Shown here piece by piece: positions 37,066-47,911 of a DNA stretch of 64,000 nt. The DNA is from Alopecurus myosuroides (lineage: Eukaryota; Streptophyta; Magnoliopsida; Poales; Poaceae), in contig CM054063.1 of the NCBI GenBank assembly GCA_028641055.1, forward strand, positions 177,636,756 through 177,700,755. The letters are read 5' to 3'. The notes beneath the pieces are model-generated. The model was not told where the DNA came from, searched no databases, and saw nothing but the letters and a program-made list of their open reading frames with translations. A program made the translations under genes and the position numbers. Position 1 is the stretch's first letter. Each line of letters starts with the position of its first letter.

Positions 37066-37669
37066 CGCGGCTCTTGCACTTGCAGGTAGATGATACCATG
37101 AGTTGACCATGGTGTAGGGAGCTGTTGCATGTGTGAGGGTGTGCTTCTGACTGTCTTGTATGTAGTATCTGAAGTTTTCAGGCAGTTCCTAACAGAACAA
37201 GTAGTGTGCAATGTTCTGATTCTTGGTGGATTTCTTTATAGTACGGACTTAGTTTTGTTCGGTAATTCTGGGAAAACCCGGGTGCTGTAAATGCCATTCC
37301 TCACGATTCTTCCTTTTCGTTTTGTAAATTGCTTTTTTTCTCAATTTCAGCAAAGATACTCCATACCTTCCGCTGACTTCTTTTGCGTGTGGCCAGAACG
37401 TGACGTGGCCGTAGAGCCGGCCATCGGCCACAGGTCTACCCTGCTCCCGCTTCAGGCACCAATTCCTTGACCGGCCTCGCACAGCCTGGTGAGCAGGGTG
37501 GTCGGTGGGCGCGGCGAGGACGAAGACGAGCTCCCACGCGCCCTTTGCGCTTCTTTGATTTCCCTTGCTCCCCCGTGCCCTTCTTCGATTTTACCTTGTC
37601 CCTGCCGGAGCCGGAAGGTACATGGCTGTCGTGGGCAGGGAACAGCGAGTGAAATTTTAGGTAAATAAC
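37066..37669. other. 3' flank of the C2-domain gene
   Basis: Presumed 3' UTR (from 37066) followed by unassigned sequence. No canonical AATAAA was seen; plant signals are loose. GC-rich fragments at 37470-37620 have no recognisable domain. Confidence 0.5.
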
Positions 37670-37678
37670 CTTTTAGCG

Positions 37679-38827
37679 GCCATCTTGGTCTTCTCCGTGA
37701 TGTCCCTCGATCTCCCAGCTAAGACGGCCACGGACATTAACAAGATTCTCACAGGTTTCTGTGGAAGGGGAGAAAAGAGGTACATGGGGGTCACTGCATT
37801 ATGGCGTGAGACAGTCTGCATGTCTAAGCAGCTTGGGGGGCTCGGAATTCCAAACCTCCGCTTGCTGAACCGGGCGTTGAGAGCCAGATGGCTCTGGCTT
37901 CGTAGAACTGACACCTCGAAGCCGTGGAGTGAATTCTACATTCATGTGCCAAAAGCAGTAACACGCCTCTTTGATACCGGATCTACCTCTGTAGTAGGTA
38001 ACGGAGCCAACACCCTCTTCTGGACTGACAGATGGCTGCCCACGGGGAGGATCAACCACATGGCTCCCCATCTGTGAAAGATTGTGCCCAAGCGCGCTAG
38101 AGGAAGCCGCATGGTTCGGGAAGGCTTAGCAGGTGGTTGGCTTCAGGATGTTCCCCCAAACTTGGGAGAGGGAGAATTACGGGAACTGCTAGGTATGGCA
38201 GACCTTATTTCAGAGTTCGCCCTCGTGGAAGACGTGGAAGACGCAGTCCATTGGATCCTGGAACCAGATAAAGCTTACTCTGCTCGTTCGGCCTACCTCG
38301 CCATGTTCAGAGGGACCATAGGCCTTGCGGGCGTTGATCAGCTTTGGCGCTCTCGGGCTCCCTACAAGTGCAAATTTTTCATGTGGTTGGCCTTAAAAAA
38401 CAGATGTTGGACGGCTGCCAGACTGAGCCGTCGAGGCCTCCCGCACCCTCCATCATGCCCCTTTTGCGATCAACACGGTGAGGATGTGGATCACCTGTTG
38501 TTGGGATTTGTCCTCACTAGGCAAGTTTGGTCTAAGCTTCTTCACAGATGGGGTCTGGATGAGTGGATCCCGAGCCAGCACGACCTTGTGGCGCAGCGGC
38601 TTCCTGCCGGGACTGGTGGAGGTGTGGATCAAAGATATCTGTGGACGGCGATCACCCTTACGTGCTGGTGTCTGTGGCGGCACCGTAATGGGGTGGTTTT
38701 TGATGGACAACAACCTTCCATACAATGGGTAATCAAGATGATTGAATCGGAAGCTGCCATGTGGGTTTCAGCCGGTCTTTTCAAGGGTAGTCTTAGGCAG
38801 GTAGAGAAGTGGAGGGTTGGCGAGTAA
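37679..38827 (+). pseudogene. LINE ORF2 C-terminus (RT thumb and zf-RVT domain)
   Basis: One frame from the left junction to TAG-type termination at 38827, interrupted by an in-frame TGA at 38075-38077. The first part matches the end of the reverse transcriptase (LGGLGIPNLRLLNRALRARW, NTLFWTDRWL). The second contains the reverse-transcriptase zinc-binding domain (YKCKFFMWLAL, CWTAARLSRRGLPHP, CPFC, DVDHLL). The N-terminal endonuclease and the catalytic RT motifs are missing because the insertion is 5' truncated, so the product could not be active. Confidence 0.85.
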
Positions 38828-38950
38828 TCCCTTTGTAAAGTGTGTGTGGTTGCGTTCTTTGCACCCGTGACAGACGCGTTGTAATTGGCCCTTGGCCCTC
38901 CTTCTTTGAAACCGATGCGTCTTTCCATGACATATCCTTCAAAAAAAAAA
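37679..38950 (+). mobile_element. 5'-truncated LINE with poly(A) and 9-bp target duplication
   Basis: Flanked by exact 9-bp repeats CTTTTAGCG (37670-37678 and 38951-38959). Ends in a run of A at 38941-38950. The body is the C-terminal part of ORF2 plus a 3' UTR. Truncation at the 5' end and a target duplication are the signature of target-primed reverse transcription. It inserted just upstream of the palindrome-bearing flank of the PMD gene. Confidence 0.9.
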
Positions 38951-39016
38951 CTTTTAGCGTAGCAAATTCACACTTTAACTTCTCGAACCAAAAAATTCAA
39001 AAAACAACCCTATCGC

Positions 39017-39174
39017 TTAACGCCCGCCTATAAGGCGTTATACTCTATTGCTTAACGCGAGTACCTGAGCCGTTATTGACCGTGCCACCGTGAATGCAGA
39101 CTTCCACGTGGTAGGCGCCATAACGCCCCAGATGGGGGTGTTATGCTCCTTAACGCCCTGGACGGAGGCGTTAA
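39017..39174. repeat. Left array of TTAACGCC...GGCGTTA palindromes
   Basis: Four imperfect palindromes of about 25 bases at 39017-39041, 39052-39076, 39120-39144 and 39150-39174. Each has a TAACGC arm, a 9-11 base variable centre and a GCGTTA-like arm. They precede the presumed leader of the PMD gene. Confidence 0.75.
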
Positions 39175-39199
39175 GCCAGTGAACTTAATCGGGCGCCCA

Positions 39200-42100
39200 G
39201 CCCCCTCCCGACCCCCAACTTCCCTCTCCCTTCTCTTCTTCTTTCTCAAGGACGTGAAGAACACCCCCTCCTCCACCCCCTTCTCTCCCTCAAATACCTC
39301 CCTTGTTGGCAATATCGGAGGCAATCTTTGGGGGATTTTGTTCCTATTGGAGTTGTGAAGGTATTCCCCCCACGTTTTACCTCTTTTTATTGGTTCAAAT
39401 CTTCACATTTGATTTTTTCTATGAATTCCCGATTCCTAGTTCATCTAAGTTTCTTAACTATTTAGATTGTTAGTATTAGCTTTTTAGTGATGATTTAGTG
39501 GTTTCTATTACTAGTGGAAACCCTAGGAAACCCCAGATTTCTAGTGTAAACCCTAGATTCTAGTTTTAGATTTAGTTGTCAAATTTGATTTGTTAGTAAT
39601 ATGTTGTTACTACTAGGTTGTTATTATGAGGTATTTAGTGGTATGTTGCTATTAGGAGTACTAGTCTAGTCAAACAATAAATAAATAAATTATGAGGTAT
39701 TTAGTGGCTTTGGGAATTTTAGTTTATTGCAAATGGGTATTGGATAATATTGGATAGTTGATATAATTATGATCTTTAGGCATAGTATTGATAGTATTTG
39801 TAAATTTTAGTTCATTATAATATTAGTTCATATGATGGTGTAGTAGTTTCTCGTTGCTTTGTTAGTATTAGATAGTTAAATAGATTTGTTATAACTAGTT
39901 TAATATATTTGTTATAACTACTTAAAATAGATTTGTTATAACTAGTTTAATAGATTTATTATAACTAGTTAAAATAGATTTGTTATAATTAGTTAAATGG
40001 ATTTGTTATAAATAGAAATAATTTTGAATCATTACTTCTTTTTAGTATTGTGATCTTTTCTCTCGTTGTTTTAATCGTATTTTTTTCTTTCATAGGGCTA
40101 TGTCTCTTCTTAAATATATTTACGATGCGGGCCACCATGGCCGCTATATGACGAACGATAACATTTTACCCACGCTGCACTTGAGGTCCGCAAAAGTTGA
40201 AAGTCCTAATGTAGACCCCAGGCAAGCATTCGATGCACTACGATGAGAGGTATACCCCATACATCAGGAGGACCGGGTTTCTTCCATTTGTCAACATCCC
40301 GATTCATGGGACGCCGAAGTTTAACCCATGTGCCATCACCGTGTTGGTCACGTCATATCATCCTCTTCTCTTGACCCTTGAAAATTTCCTTCACACCAAA
40401 CTTCTCACAATCTTTATTAGCAACGTTAGTGCAATCGAAATAATAAATTCACATGGTTCAGTTTCAACACAAATCTAACACTCATAAACACATTAGCTAC
40501 TTTCACAACTTCTTTTAAAACTCTTTTTCTCAAAAGAACACCAAAAGAAAGAGATTAAGATGCAAATGCAATTGGTCCGATTGTTGAAAGTCCTAATGTT
40601 GCTAATGTTGACCCCCAGGCAAGCATTCGATGCACCACGATGAGAGGTATACCCCATACATCAGGAGGACCGGGTTGCTTCCATTTGTCAATATGCTGAT
40701 TCATGGGACGCCAAAATTCAACTCAATTTCCACCCCCGCGCTGGTAGACCGCTAGCGACCAGAGATGCGCAGATTTCACCTTCCTTGTGAGGAGATGATT
40801 GTGCCATCAAGGGGGGAATCTGTTCGCCTGAGCACTAATAGTGTGGGATGGCGCGCGGGAATGGTCGGATATCTTGGGAGGGAGCCGGGCATTCCGAATA
40901 GAGCCGGTAGTGCCAGCTTTGGTTGGACTGCTGAGCATTTTGGAAGATGCCCAAAGGAGGTAGATGATCAAACTGCAGCGGTATGCCAGGGCATACTTGT
41001 GGTATGTCCTCTCCCGAGCTATTTTTTCCAGACGGAAGTGGCTCGAATGCCCCATATAGGTGGCTCTAGTTGTTAGCCATTTGGGACTACAAATAAAGTG
41101 GGTTCGGCTGCACTCTTATTTGTATCTTCAGGTAACCACGCTTCCATATCCAGTCCATTCTGAAATGATGTAATGCAATGTGAACCTTATTTTATTCTTT
41201 ATGTAGTTGGATGAGGCGTGCCGAAGGGGCAAAGTCCCAGAGACTAAGATCCAGCAGGGTAAGAACAAGGTTGAATGCAATATGGGTGGGTGCTTGGTGC
41301 TTCTGTCCGTATGGAGTTGGGAGCGTTTCTCAATTGGCAGACCAGTGTCTGATATCGATCTGCAGTAGAAGGATGGTGGTGATCCAGAGCGTCGGGCTAC
41401 ATAGTTTCTGAGATGGTTCAGCGTTAACCGTGAATGGGGTTCATCTAAGAATCTTTGACATGATAAGATTTATATGCTACGTAGGTTCATACTACCACCT
41501 ATATGGCTCAGACTGACAATCTAAAATTTATTATGCATAGGTAACCTGGGAGCCATATTCTGTTGACACGTCGTTCGACTTGAATCCAAAGTGTCTAGCC
41601 GATCAACATCTTTGGCGGATGGTATTTCCGATGGTCTGTTTCTTTGCAGTGGAGTGGCATTTGCCAAACATGGTAATAAGACAATTTGGATTGTTGCAAA
41701 GGACCCCTCCTCCTTATAAGGACACTGACACGTCGTTGCACCAGTAAGTGATTCCCATTTTGCTTACCTTGTGATCATTGTAGTCAATTATACTAGTCTA
41801 ACGTACCTAAAATTTGTTATGTAGACTCGACAAGAAACAGTCGCGGTCCATGAAGAATTGGCCAAGGAAGTTTGACAAGTACATCACCGAGTTCAAGAAC
41901 ACTGTTGATGACTTGAATTGGGCTCATGAAAATGGAGGAGTTACATTTGATGATCCTGCTCACAACACTGTTGCATTCGACAAATAACTCACTTGGCTAG
42001 GACCTAAGACTCGTCTTAAACTACTCTCTCTTGCTTTCAACACTGACAATATTTACGATGCGGGAGACCCTGACAACATCGACTTGTCGAACCTGGGGTA

Positions 42101-42892
42101 CGATAAGAGCATCAGGGACAACTGTCAACGTCAGGAGTTGGCGCCGGCGCTCAACTGTGTTGTGCGTCATGACGTATTTCCTATTGTGAAATCGTTAATT
42201 TATTTTACATATTTACTAGTGGTGAACTAACTTACATTGTTGTTTTCGTAGACAACGCAGGTGAGGAAACGACATGAGGAGACTCTGCGTGCGCTCTGTT
42301 ACCCTCAGAATCTGAGTCCACCCTTAGAATCATGGTTGAGGTATGATGCGGATTGTTAGTTTCAATTCTCTAAATATGTTAGCTCGAATCAATTTTTTTG
42401 TTGTTTGACAGAAACCCTTACATGTGAGTATGTGACCTTTGTGCTCTGTTCAGTTGTCATTTCACGGACGACATGGTTCCCTCGAGGTCTACCTCTCGGT
42501 CAAGTGGGCATCACTCATCAGGGAGCGGTGGGCATGGCTCACGGGGAAGAGTTGGCTCTTCAAGCCGTCCCCACTAGGAAGACGATGACGATGACGCTGG
42601 AGACGATGATGTCCATCAGGAGATTAACACCTCTCATATGCCAGATGCACCAAGGACAACTCCTCGTCAGCATGACCGTAGTCCTTTTGAGCTGAGGGAG
42701 CAGAATCGTCCAAGGAGGGAGGCAAGATTTACTCATGATATATATGCTAAGGGGAAGAATCCAGCCACTCAGTCGCAACAACAGAGGGAGCATAAAGGGG
42801 AGATAGAGGATGACAAGGATGCTCCTATCATCTACAGAAGGCAGAAGAGGAAGGTCCCTTGCCGTAGGGGGGAAGCCCCGGGTGATGCATAG
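39200..42892 (+). pseudogene. Plant-mobile-domain (PMD, MAIN-like) gene, decayed
   Basis: A pyrimidine-rich leader (39200-39360), a likely leader intron (donor gtattc after 39360, acceptor ctttcatag at 40096) and a start at 40101 (MSLLKYIYDAGH). Domain blocks in order: RRTGFLPFVNI near 40260-40310; RFHLPCEEM at about 40777; a block (TAEHFGRCPKEVDDQTAAV) near 40927-40985; a later DEACRRGKVPE / WSWERFSIGRPV block; and a basic, Gln-rich C-terminus (42638-42892). This is the order seen in PMD proteins, which occur in transposons and in the host MAIN/MAIL1 genes; many cereal copies are annotated as phosphatase-7 long-form homologues. Stops and frame changes are frequent, and an early exon is duplicated around foreign sequence. 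It is not functional as it stands. Confidence 0.65.
40195..40752 (+). repeat. Duplicated PMD exon segment around filler sequence
   Basis: The segment gttgaaagtcctaatg...gacgcc with its downstream part occurs at 40195-40352 and again at 40584-40752, with scattered differences. Between them, 40353-40583 resembles the internal region of the B1/B2 retroelements (compare 9434-9600). The second copy continues into the rest of the PMD frame. Confidence 0.65.
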
Positions 42893-43335
42893 TCACTGTT
42901 GTCATGATCTTCGTTTCTATCGGAATTGTGTCATGACCTTATGTCATGAAGTTGTCGGGTGTGGTTGACCTTGTTTCATGATCTTGTGGATTTGTGAACT
43001 TGTGGTTGAACTTATGTCGGAAGTTGTCGTGGTGGTGGTTGTTGAACTTATGTCATGATATTTTCTATTTAGTGTTCTGTTCTCGTGAACTGGTGGTTGT
43101 TGAACTTTATTTCATAAACCTATGTTAGGATTTCCAAGTAATTCATCGTGAATTATATTATCTATAGTCATCCTCCATAATTTGGAAAATTTACTTGGAA
43201 AGATTACTTGGATCAAATTACTTGGAGAAATTACTTAGAAAAATTACTTGCAACAAATACCTAATACAAAAATGTCGAAAAAATATGATGGAATATATCC
43301 TCTCAAAGTTGGAAAACTGATGGGAAAATTCATCC
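42893..43335. other. 3' flank of PMD gene
   Basis: No gene. T/G-rich stretches with several short repeats (for example acttgtgg, attacttgga near 43180-43255). Confidence 0.5.
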
Positions 43336-43667
43336 GGGGCGTTATGCTGTCTTGACACGGAATTGGCCGGGACATCCGCCCTAACATCCGCTAGGTTCCG
43401 TTAGGTTGAGGACTTAGCGCGGACTTGACACGGAATTCCGTGTCCTGTTATTGTTTAACGCCCTAAGCCGAAGCGTTATGGCCCCACCCGGTAGAGTTCC
43501 GCCCCAAATTCGGCTAGGATCTGTTAGGTTGAGGATTTAGCGCGGACTTAATCCGGAATTCTGCGCTTGACCCTTTAACGCCTTGGATCAGGGCGTTATG
43601 CCTCCACCGTGACACCCGGCGAGCCGCGTTGTGCCTCCCATCTTAACGCCTTGGACCAGGGCGTTAT
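43336..43667. repeat. Right array of TTAACGCC...GGCGTTA palindromes
   Basis: A half-copy (ggggcgttatg, near 43336) and three full palindromes at 43455-43480, 43575-43600 and 43643-43667, of the same design as the left array. The spacer sequence is also partly repeated (taggttgaggacttagcgcgga near 43401 and ttaggttgaggatttagcgcgga near 43525). Confidence 0.75.
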
Positions 43668-44035
43668 ATCTAGTTTTCCAATATTTCTGTTAACTTTTTT
43701 ACCATTTTCCTTACGCACTTGTCATGATGTTTTCTTACACAATTGGCACACTCTATGTTTCTTAAAGTACATTGCCATGGGTAAACATGACACAAAGAAA
43801 TTAATTGGTCTTCGAAAATTCTAACACTTATAAGAAAAAAAGATGACACAAAAGTTTTGTTACACTCCATAGTTGCACATGAATAATAACATAAACATAG
43901 TCGCACATGAATAAAAACAGTCTGAAACGATGACATGGACATAGTCGCACAGAAATAAAAACATAGTATGACACGATGACATCATAAACACGAATTGTAA
44001 CAAAGAACATGGAGAGTGATGCATGGATCGGCCTA
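43668..44035. other. Short intergenic stretch
   Basis: AT-rich, with no gene. A short repeat (catagtcgcac, atgaataaaaaca) recurs at 43890-43970. Confidence 0.5.
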
Positions 44036-44683
44036 CTACTCCTCGTCGGAGCTGGTCTCGTCATCGTCAGAGCTACTCTCATCCGAGCTATGCTGGCAGC
44101 ATCGGACGCGGACCAGGGTGCCGTCGAACATCCTTATCTCGAGCGCGTCCACCTGATTGTCGTTCATGTACCTGAAGGTGAGCATGTACCCCCGCTCCAG
44201 CTTGTGCATGTAGGTGAACTGCGCCCACCCTCGGCGGAAGAAGAGGTCCTGGTCGCGTCGTTCCACGTCCACCTCAAGGGGCCCGTTGACGCAGCCCTCC
44301 AACTCGAGCATGAACCTATCAGGCTCGTTGCCGGCGAGCAGCTCTGATATCCTCCCCGGTAGACGGAGCCTCTTCCCCAATGGCTCGAAGAGGTTGATGT
44401 AGAAGCCAGGTATCTCGATACCCTCCTCCTCCGAAGCACCAGCGCCGCGTCCACGCCCACCAGCCCTGCAGCCACGCCCACGTCCTCCGCGTCCACACCC
44501 ACGCGTTGCAGCCGCTTCTGCCTACTCGTTGATGGATCCGCCACCACCACCTCCACGTCCACGCCCACGTGCTAGAACATCTTCTACTTCGTAGTTATTT
44601 GCTCCGCGCCCACGCCCTCCACGTCCACGGGGAACTCTCGCCAAGGAGGGCGTGCTCGGCCTGCTCGCGAGCCGTCTGCTCAT
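44036..44683 (-). pseudogene. RGG-rich, B3-like DNA-binding protein with one in-frame stop
   Basis: From an ATG at 44681-44683 the frame runs 215 codons to TAG at 44036-44038, broken only by a TAG at 44522-44524 (codon 54). Before the stop: a basic N-terminus and RGRGGRGRG, then GRGRGGGGGG. After it: more Gly/Arg repeats, then a compact domain (EIPGFYINLFEPLGKRLRLP, then ELEGCVNGPLEVDV, GWAQFTYMHKLERGYMLTFRY) that reads as a B3-type fold, then an acidic Ser/Asp/Glu tail. B3 domains bind DNA in plant transcription factors. No usable Met follows the stop before the domain, so as read the B3 part would need readthrough or splicing. It lies about 370 bases right of the palindrome array and is oriented toward the PMD gene. 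The B3 call is by motif impression only. Confidence 0.6.
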
Positions 44684-44689
44684 CACGGA

Positions 44690-46089
44690 GAGGTGCTGTG
44701 GGGATTATTTTCTTTGAAAATTAGGCAAAGCCTGGAGCGTTTGCATAGACTGATGGATAAAATATTTTTTCTCACCGTAAAGAAACAAAGTTTATGAGTA
44801 CCACATGTTTGGTCCAGCTGCATCTGTTTCTGTTTCTGTCTACCAGGGTGAAAATACGGTCCAACGCCAATCCATTTTTGGTCCCCGCGTCCGACGCATC
44901 CGTTTTGCATATGTTCGTTGTTTGCTAGCCCCCCTCCCCCCTGTCCCCCACCCCCACACACACACACCCCAACGGTCCGTTTTGATCCTCATGGACCAAT
45001 ATGGGTAAAACCCCATTCCAACGCCCTCCACACCCAAATTGAATGGGGGAAGGGACATACCAATTTCCCCAAACATGGCCCAAGTCTGGTCCACGTTTGG
45101 GGGTGGTCCGCAGACACACATTTGTCCCTCCCTTACCCGCCCCTCAGACACAAAGATTCCATTGTCCCAAACACTTGCCACCCTCCACTCCACTCCCAAC
45201 CCTCGTCGCCTCTGCCATGGTAGCCACCAGCGGCCGGTAGCTGTTGATGACGAAGGTGAAGAGCACCGCGACGCCCAATCCAACTCCAAAGACGTCGACC
45301 AAGCCAGAGCTGAAGAAGTAGCAAGACCGGCGGCTGAGGCGAAAGATGACCTTGCAAAAGGAACAGACCGTCGCCGCTGCGACCCTACTCCTAGCCCAGT
45401 GGCAGGATAACTGCAACGCCAACACCGCTCCCATGGGAGTCATCATGATGCAGGGTAAGACCTATGATTTCATCATGCCCACGTCCCTTCGTCCATGCGT
45501 GTTGGTGCCTTCCTTGAGCTCGGTTTCTTCCACGGCTAGGTCGCCTCTCTCAGGGTTGCTAGTGCTATCGTCGGCCACTCCGCCGTGCTTATTCCCGACC
45601 GCGCAACAGTTCGGGCCGGCCACATCGCGCCTCGAGCTGTCATCAGAGGATACGTCGCCGGAGATCACCTCTCAGCCCTTTGCGACTGCGCCGTGACCCA
45701 TGTGTTGCTTGACACGACTCCTGGGAGCAGTGACAGCCTTTTGATCCACAGCAAAGCTCCGCGGGTGGTGCCTACGGGTAACATGCCCCAAGGATCGCAA
45801 CTGCTTGAGGAATTGCTCGCCATGACCAGAGCCGATCCGGTATGTTTGCAGAACTCAATCCTTTGTGCGTTGAGCGTTATTTGTGATCATGGAGTGCACC
45901 TGCATAATTACTAACGCAACAAGGATTCCATGGGCGACATGATCATGGGTTCCACCGGTGGCATACCCATCGAAGATTACGAGACCCGGCTGGGCACCAA
46001 ATATGGAGCCATTTCCATCGACAGGGTGCCATTGTTTGGTGATGGCGACGAGATATGGAACATGGGGAGATGATTGTCGTGCGAGGCTT
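44690..46089. other. Unassigned, possibly DNA-transposon, sequence
   Basis: Several moderate open frames on both strands overlap (for example 45346-45696), with no domain I recognise. The segment 44859-45130 (C-rich, cacacacacacc) resembles the 5' regions of cereal Harbinger-type repeats. It may be the upstream part of the element whose ORF1 relic begins near 46090, but ends were not found. Confidence 0.35.
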
Positions 46090-46872
46090 GGATAATCGAG
46101 GGCCAAAAACCTTCCACATGAGCGCAGCAAAAAGGAAAAACATATTGGAAGAAAGTTTGGCTATGCTTCCATGAACACCGCAAGTGGAAGAAGGGGAACA
46201 TTGATAGTGACCGCAAATGCAACTCTCTAAACAAGATATGTATACACATCCAAGCGGAGTGCAACAAGTTCAATGATGCCTATGATCATATCATTGCTAG
46301 GACTGAGAATGGCCTTGGCGTCCATGATGTCATTGTTCAAGCGTTGGAATACTTCAAGCTTGACATCACAATAAATTCACCTTGATCCATTGTTGGGAAG
46401 AGATCAAGGATTGTCCCAAGTGAAAATCCCTCTACAACACCTTGAATAAGGGGCCCAAGCCCAACAATGGTGATGAGGGAGTGGGCGACGCTGAGGGGGG
46501 TCCAAGCGCCACGAGGCCGAAGGGCACAAATCCAACAAGCTTGAGGCAAAGAGGGAGACCTCGGCACTCGTGTTGGAACAAACACTCAAGGGGATGCTCT
46601 CTGAGTAGGAGAAAGCAAGTGTCGAGAAGGAGGATAGGAAACGGAAGGACAAGGCCGAAGCATTGAAGATCTACCTTGATGCTCAAAAGTATAAGCTAGA
46701 TGCGGATGCCGCCACGACCGAAGCAAGGAGAAACGAGGTTCATCTTTATTTGGTGACCGAGGACAACCTCGCATGAAGCTTGATATGATGGCCAAGGAGA
46801 ACTGGCACAAGCTTTCTATGATGGCCGAGGAGAACCGGATCATGATGGTTGATTTGAGCTCCATGGTGAACG
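46090..46872 (+). pseudogene. Second Harbinger ORF1-type gene relic
   Basis: Across changing frames, the order of blocks matches the relic at 27930-29500. A trihelix-like segment (KICIHIQAECNKFNDAYDHI near 46231-46290) is followed by a LIHCWEEIKDCPKW-like block (46385-46425). Then come a Gly/Pro-rich segment (NKGPKPNNGDEGVGDAEGGP, 46442-46500), a coiled coil with Lys/Glu/Ala, and a terminal EENRIMMVDLSSM (46828-46866) before a stop. The same EENKIMMM motif occurs in the first relic at 29350-29370. Multiple stops: non-functional. Confidence 0.6.
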
Positions 46873-46879
46873 GATAGTA

Positions 46880-47911
46880 TGGGGACCTAGAGGGGGAGGG
46901 TGAATAGGTGCTACTTCAAATTTTAATCCCTTTTTAATTTAGGCTTGACATAAAGGTAAATTATCTAGATATGCAATTATGGTGAATTTACCTATATGAC
47001 AAGAGCAACACTAAGCAGGAAACAAACACAAAGTAAAGGAGAGGGAATAAGGTAAGCGATAACGGAAGCACGCGGAGACAAGGATGTATTCCCGAGTTCC
47101 TCCTTTTTAAGGGAGTACGTCTCGTTGGAGGGGTGTGATTTTCGCCACAAAGTCCTACTCAACTCCACAAAGGCCTCACCCTATTCTCCGATGAACATTG
47201 CCACAAAGGCCTAGTTCACCTTCCACTATTGATTCCCTTCGAGGCAGAAATTGGTGCCTTTACAGTGAGCTTGATGCACACACCCACAACTTAATTGGGG
47301 GCTCCCAAGAATCACCCTTGAGGCTTGTATCCATCTTGAACGACCCTCCAAAGCTCTTCTTGTCAAGTTCTTGGGGGCCATGAGGCTTGTATCCATCTTG
47401 AATGACCCTTCAAAAGCTCAATACAAGAAGAGTTCAAGTGAGTCTTCATATAATATTTCCATTGACCAAAAGAATGTGCATCAATTTTAGGAGGTTCACC
47501 TCTTGGAGTAATATGAGGATGTGGGATAGGAGGATCGGGAGAGTACCATCCGGTGACATTGTGGTACTATTGATTCCCTTCGAGCCAGAAATTGGTGCCT
47601 TTACAGTGAGCTTGATGCACACACCCACAACTTAATTGGGGGCTCCCAAGAATCACCCTTGAGGCTTGTATCCATCTTGAACGACTCTCCAAAGCTCTTC
47701 TTGTCAAGTTCTTGGGGACATGAGGCTTGTATCCATCTTGAATTACCCTTCAAAAGCTCAATACAAGAAGAGTTCAAGTGAGTCTTCATATAATATTTCC
47801 ATTGACCAAAAGAATGTGCATCAATTTTAGGAGGTTCACCTCTTGGAGTAATATGAGGATGTGGGATAGGAGGATCGGGAGAGTACCATCCGGTGACATT
47901 GTGGTACTCTT
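46880..47911 (-). mobile_element. Copia-like element, left part: LTR piece fused to gag
   Basis: Minus-strand element. 46880-47315 is the U5-side part of its 3' LTR (TGGGGACC end at 46880, homologous to 63099-63540). It runs directly into gag sequence at about 47316, with pol and the rest of the LTR missing. The gag peptide (PPKIDAHSFGQWKYYMKTHLN, in the copia gag style) reads leftward from 47906. The chromovirus at 47912 interrupts the element, and its gag start continues at 62755. Confidence 0.7.
47226..47907. repeat. 341-bp tandem duplication (two copies)
   Basis: Copy 1 starts at 47226 and copy 2 at 47567, both with ctattgattcccttcgag. Each unit contains the LTR fragment, the LTR-gag junction and gag up to gtggtact. 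Only a handful of differences separate the copies. Copy 2 ends where the chromovirus inserted. Confidence 0.85.

Noticed and set aside
36648..37211. 187-codon minus-strand frame
   Set aside because: Shadow of exon 3 of the C2-domain gene, which has splice sites and family conservation on the plus strand.
37679..38827. Possible independent host gene with two ORFs
   Set aside because: zf-RVT and RT C-terminal motifs, poly(A) and a 9-bp target duplication show a truncated LINE.
44840..45289. Overlapping frames with Pro/His or Gly/Trp bias
   Set aside because: C-rich, (CA)n-containing repeat sequence read on both strands; no domain and no consistent start.
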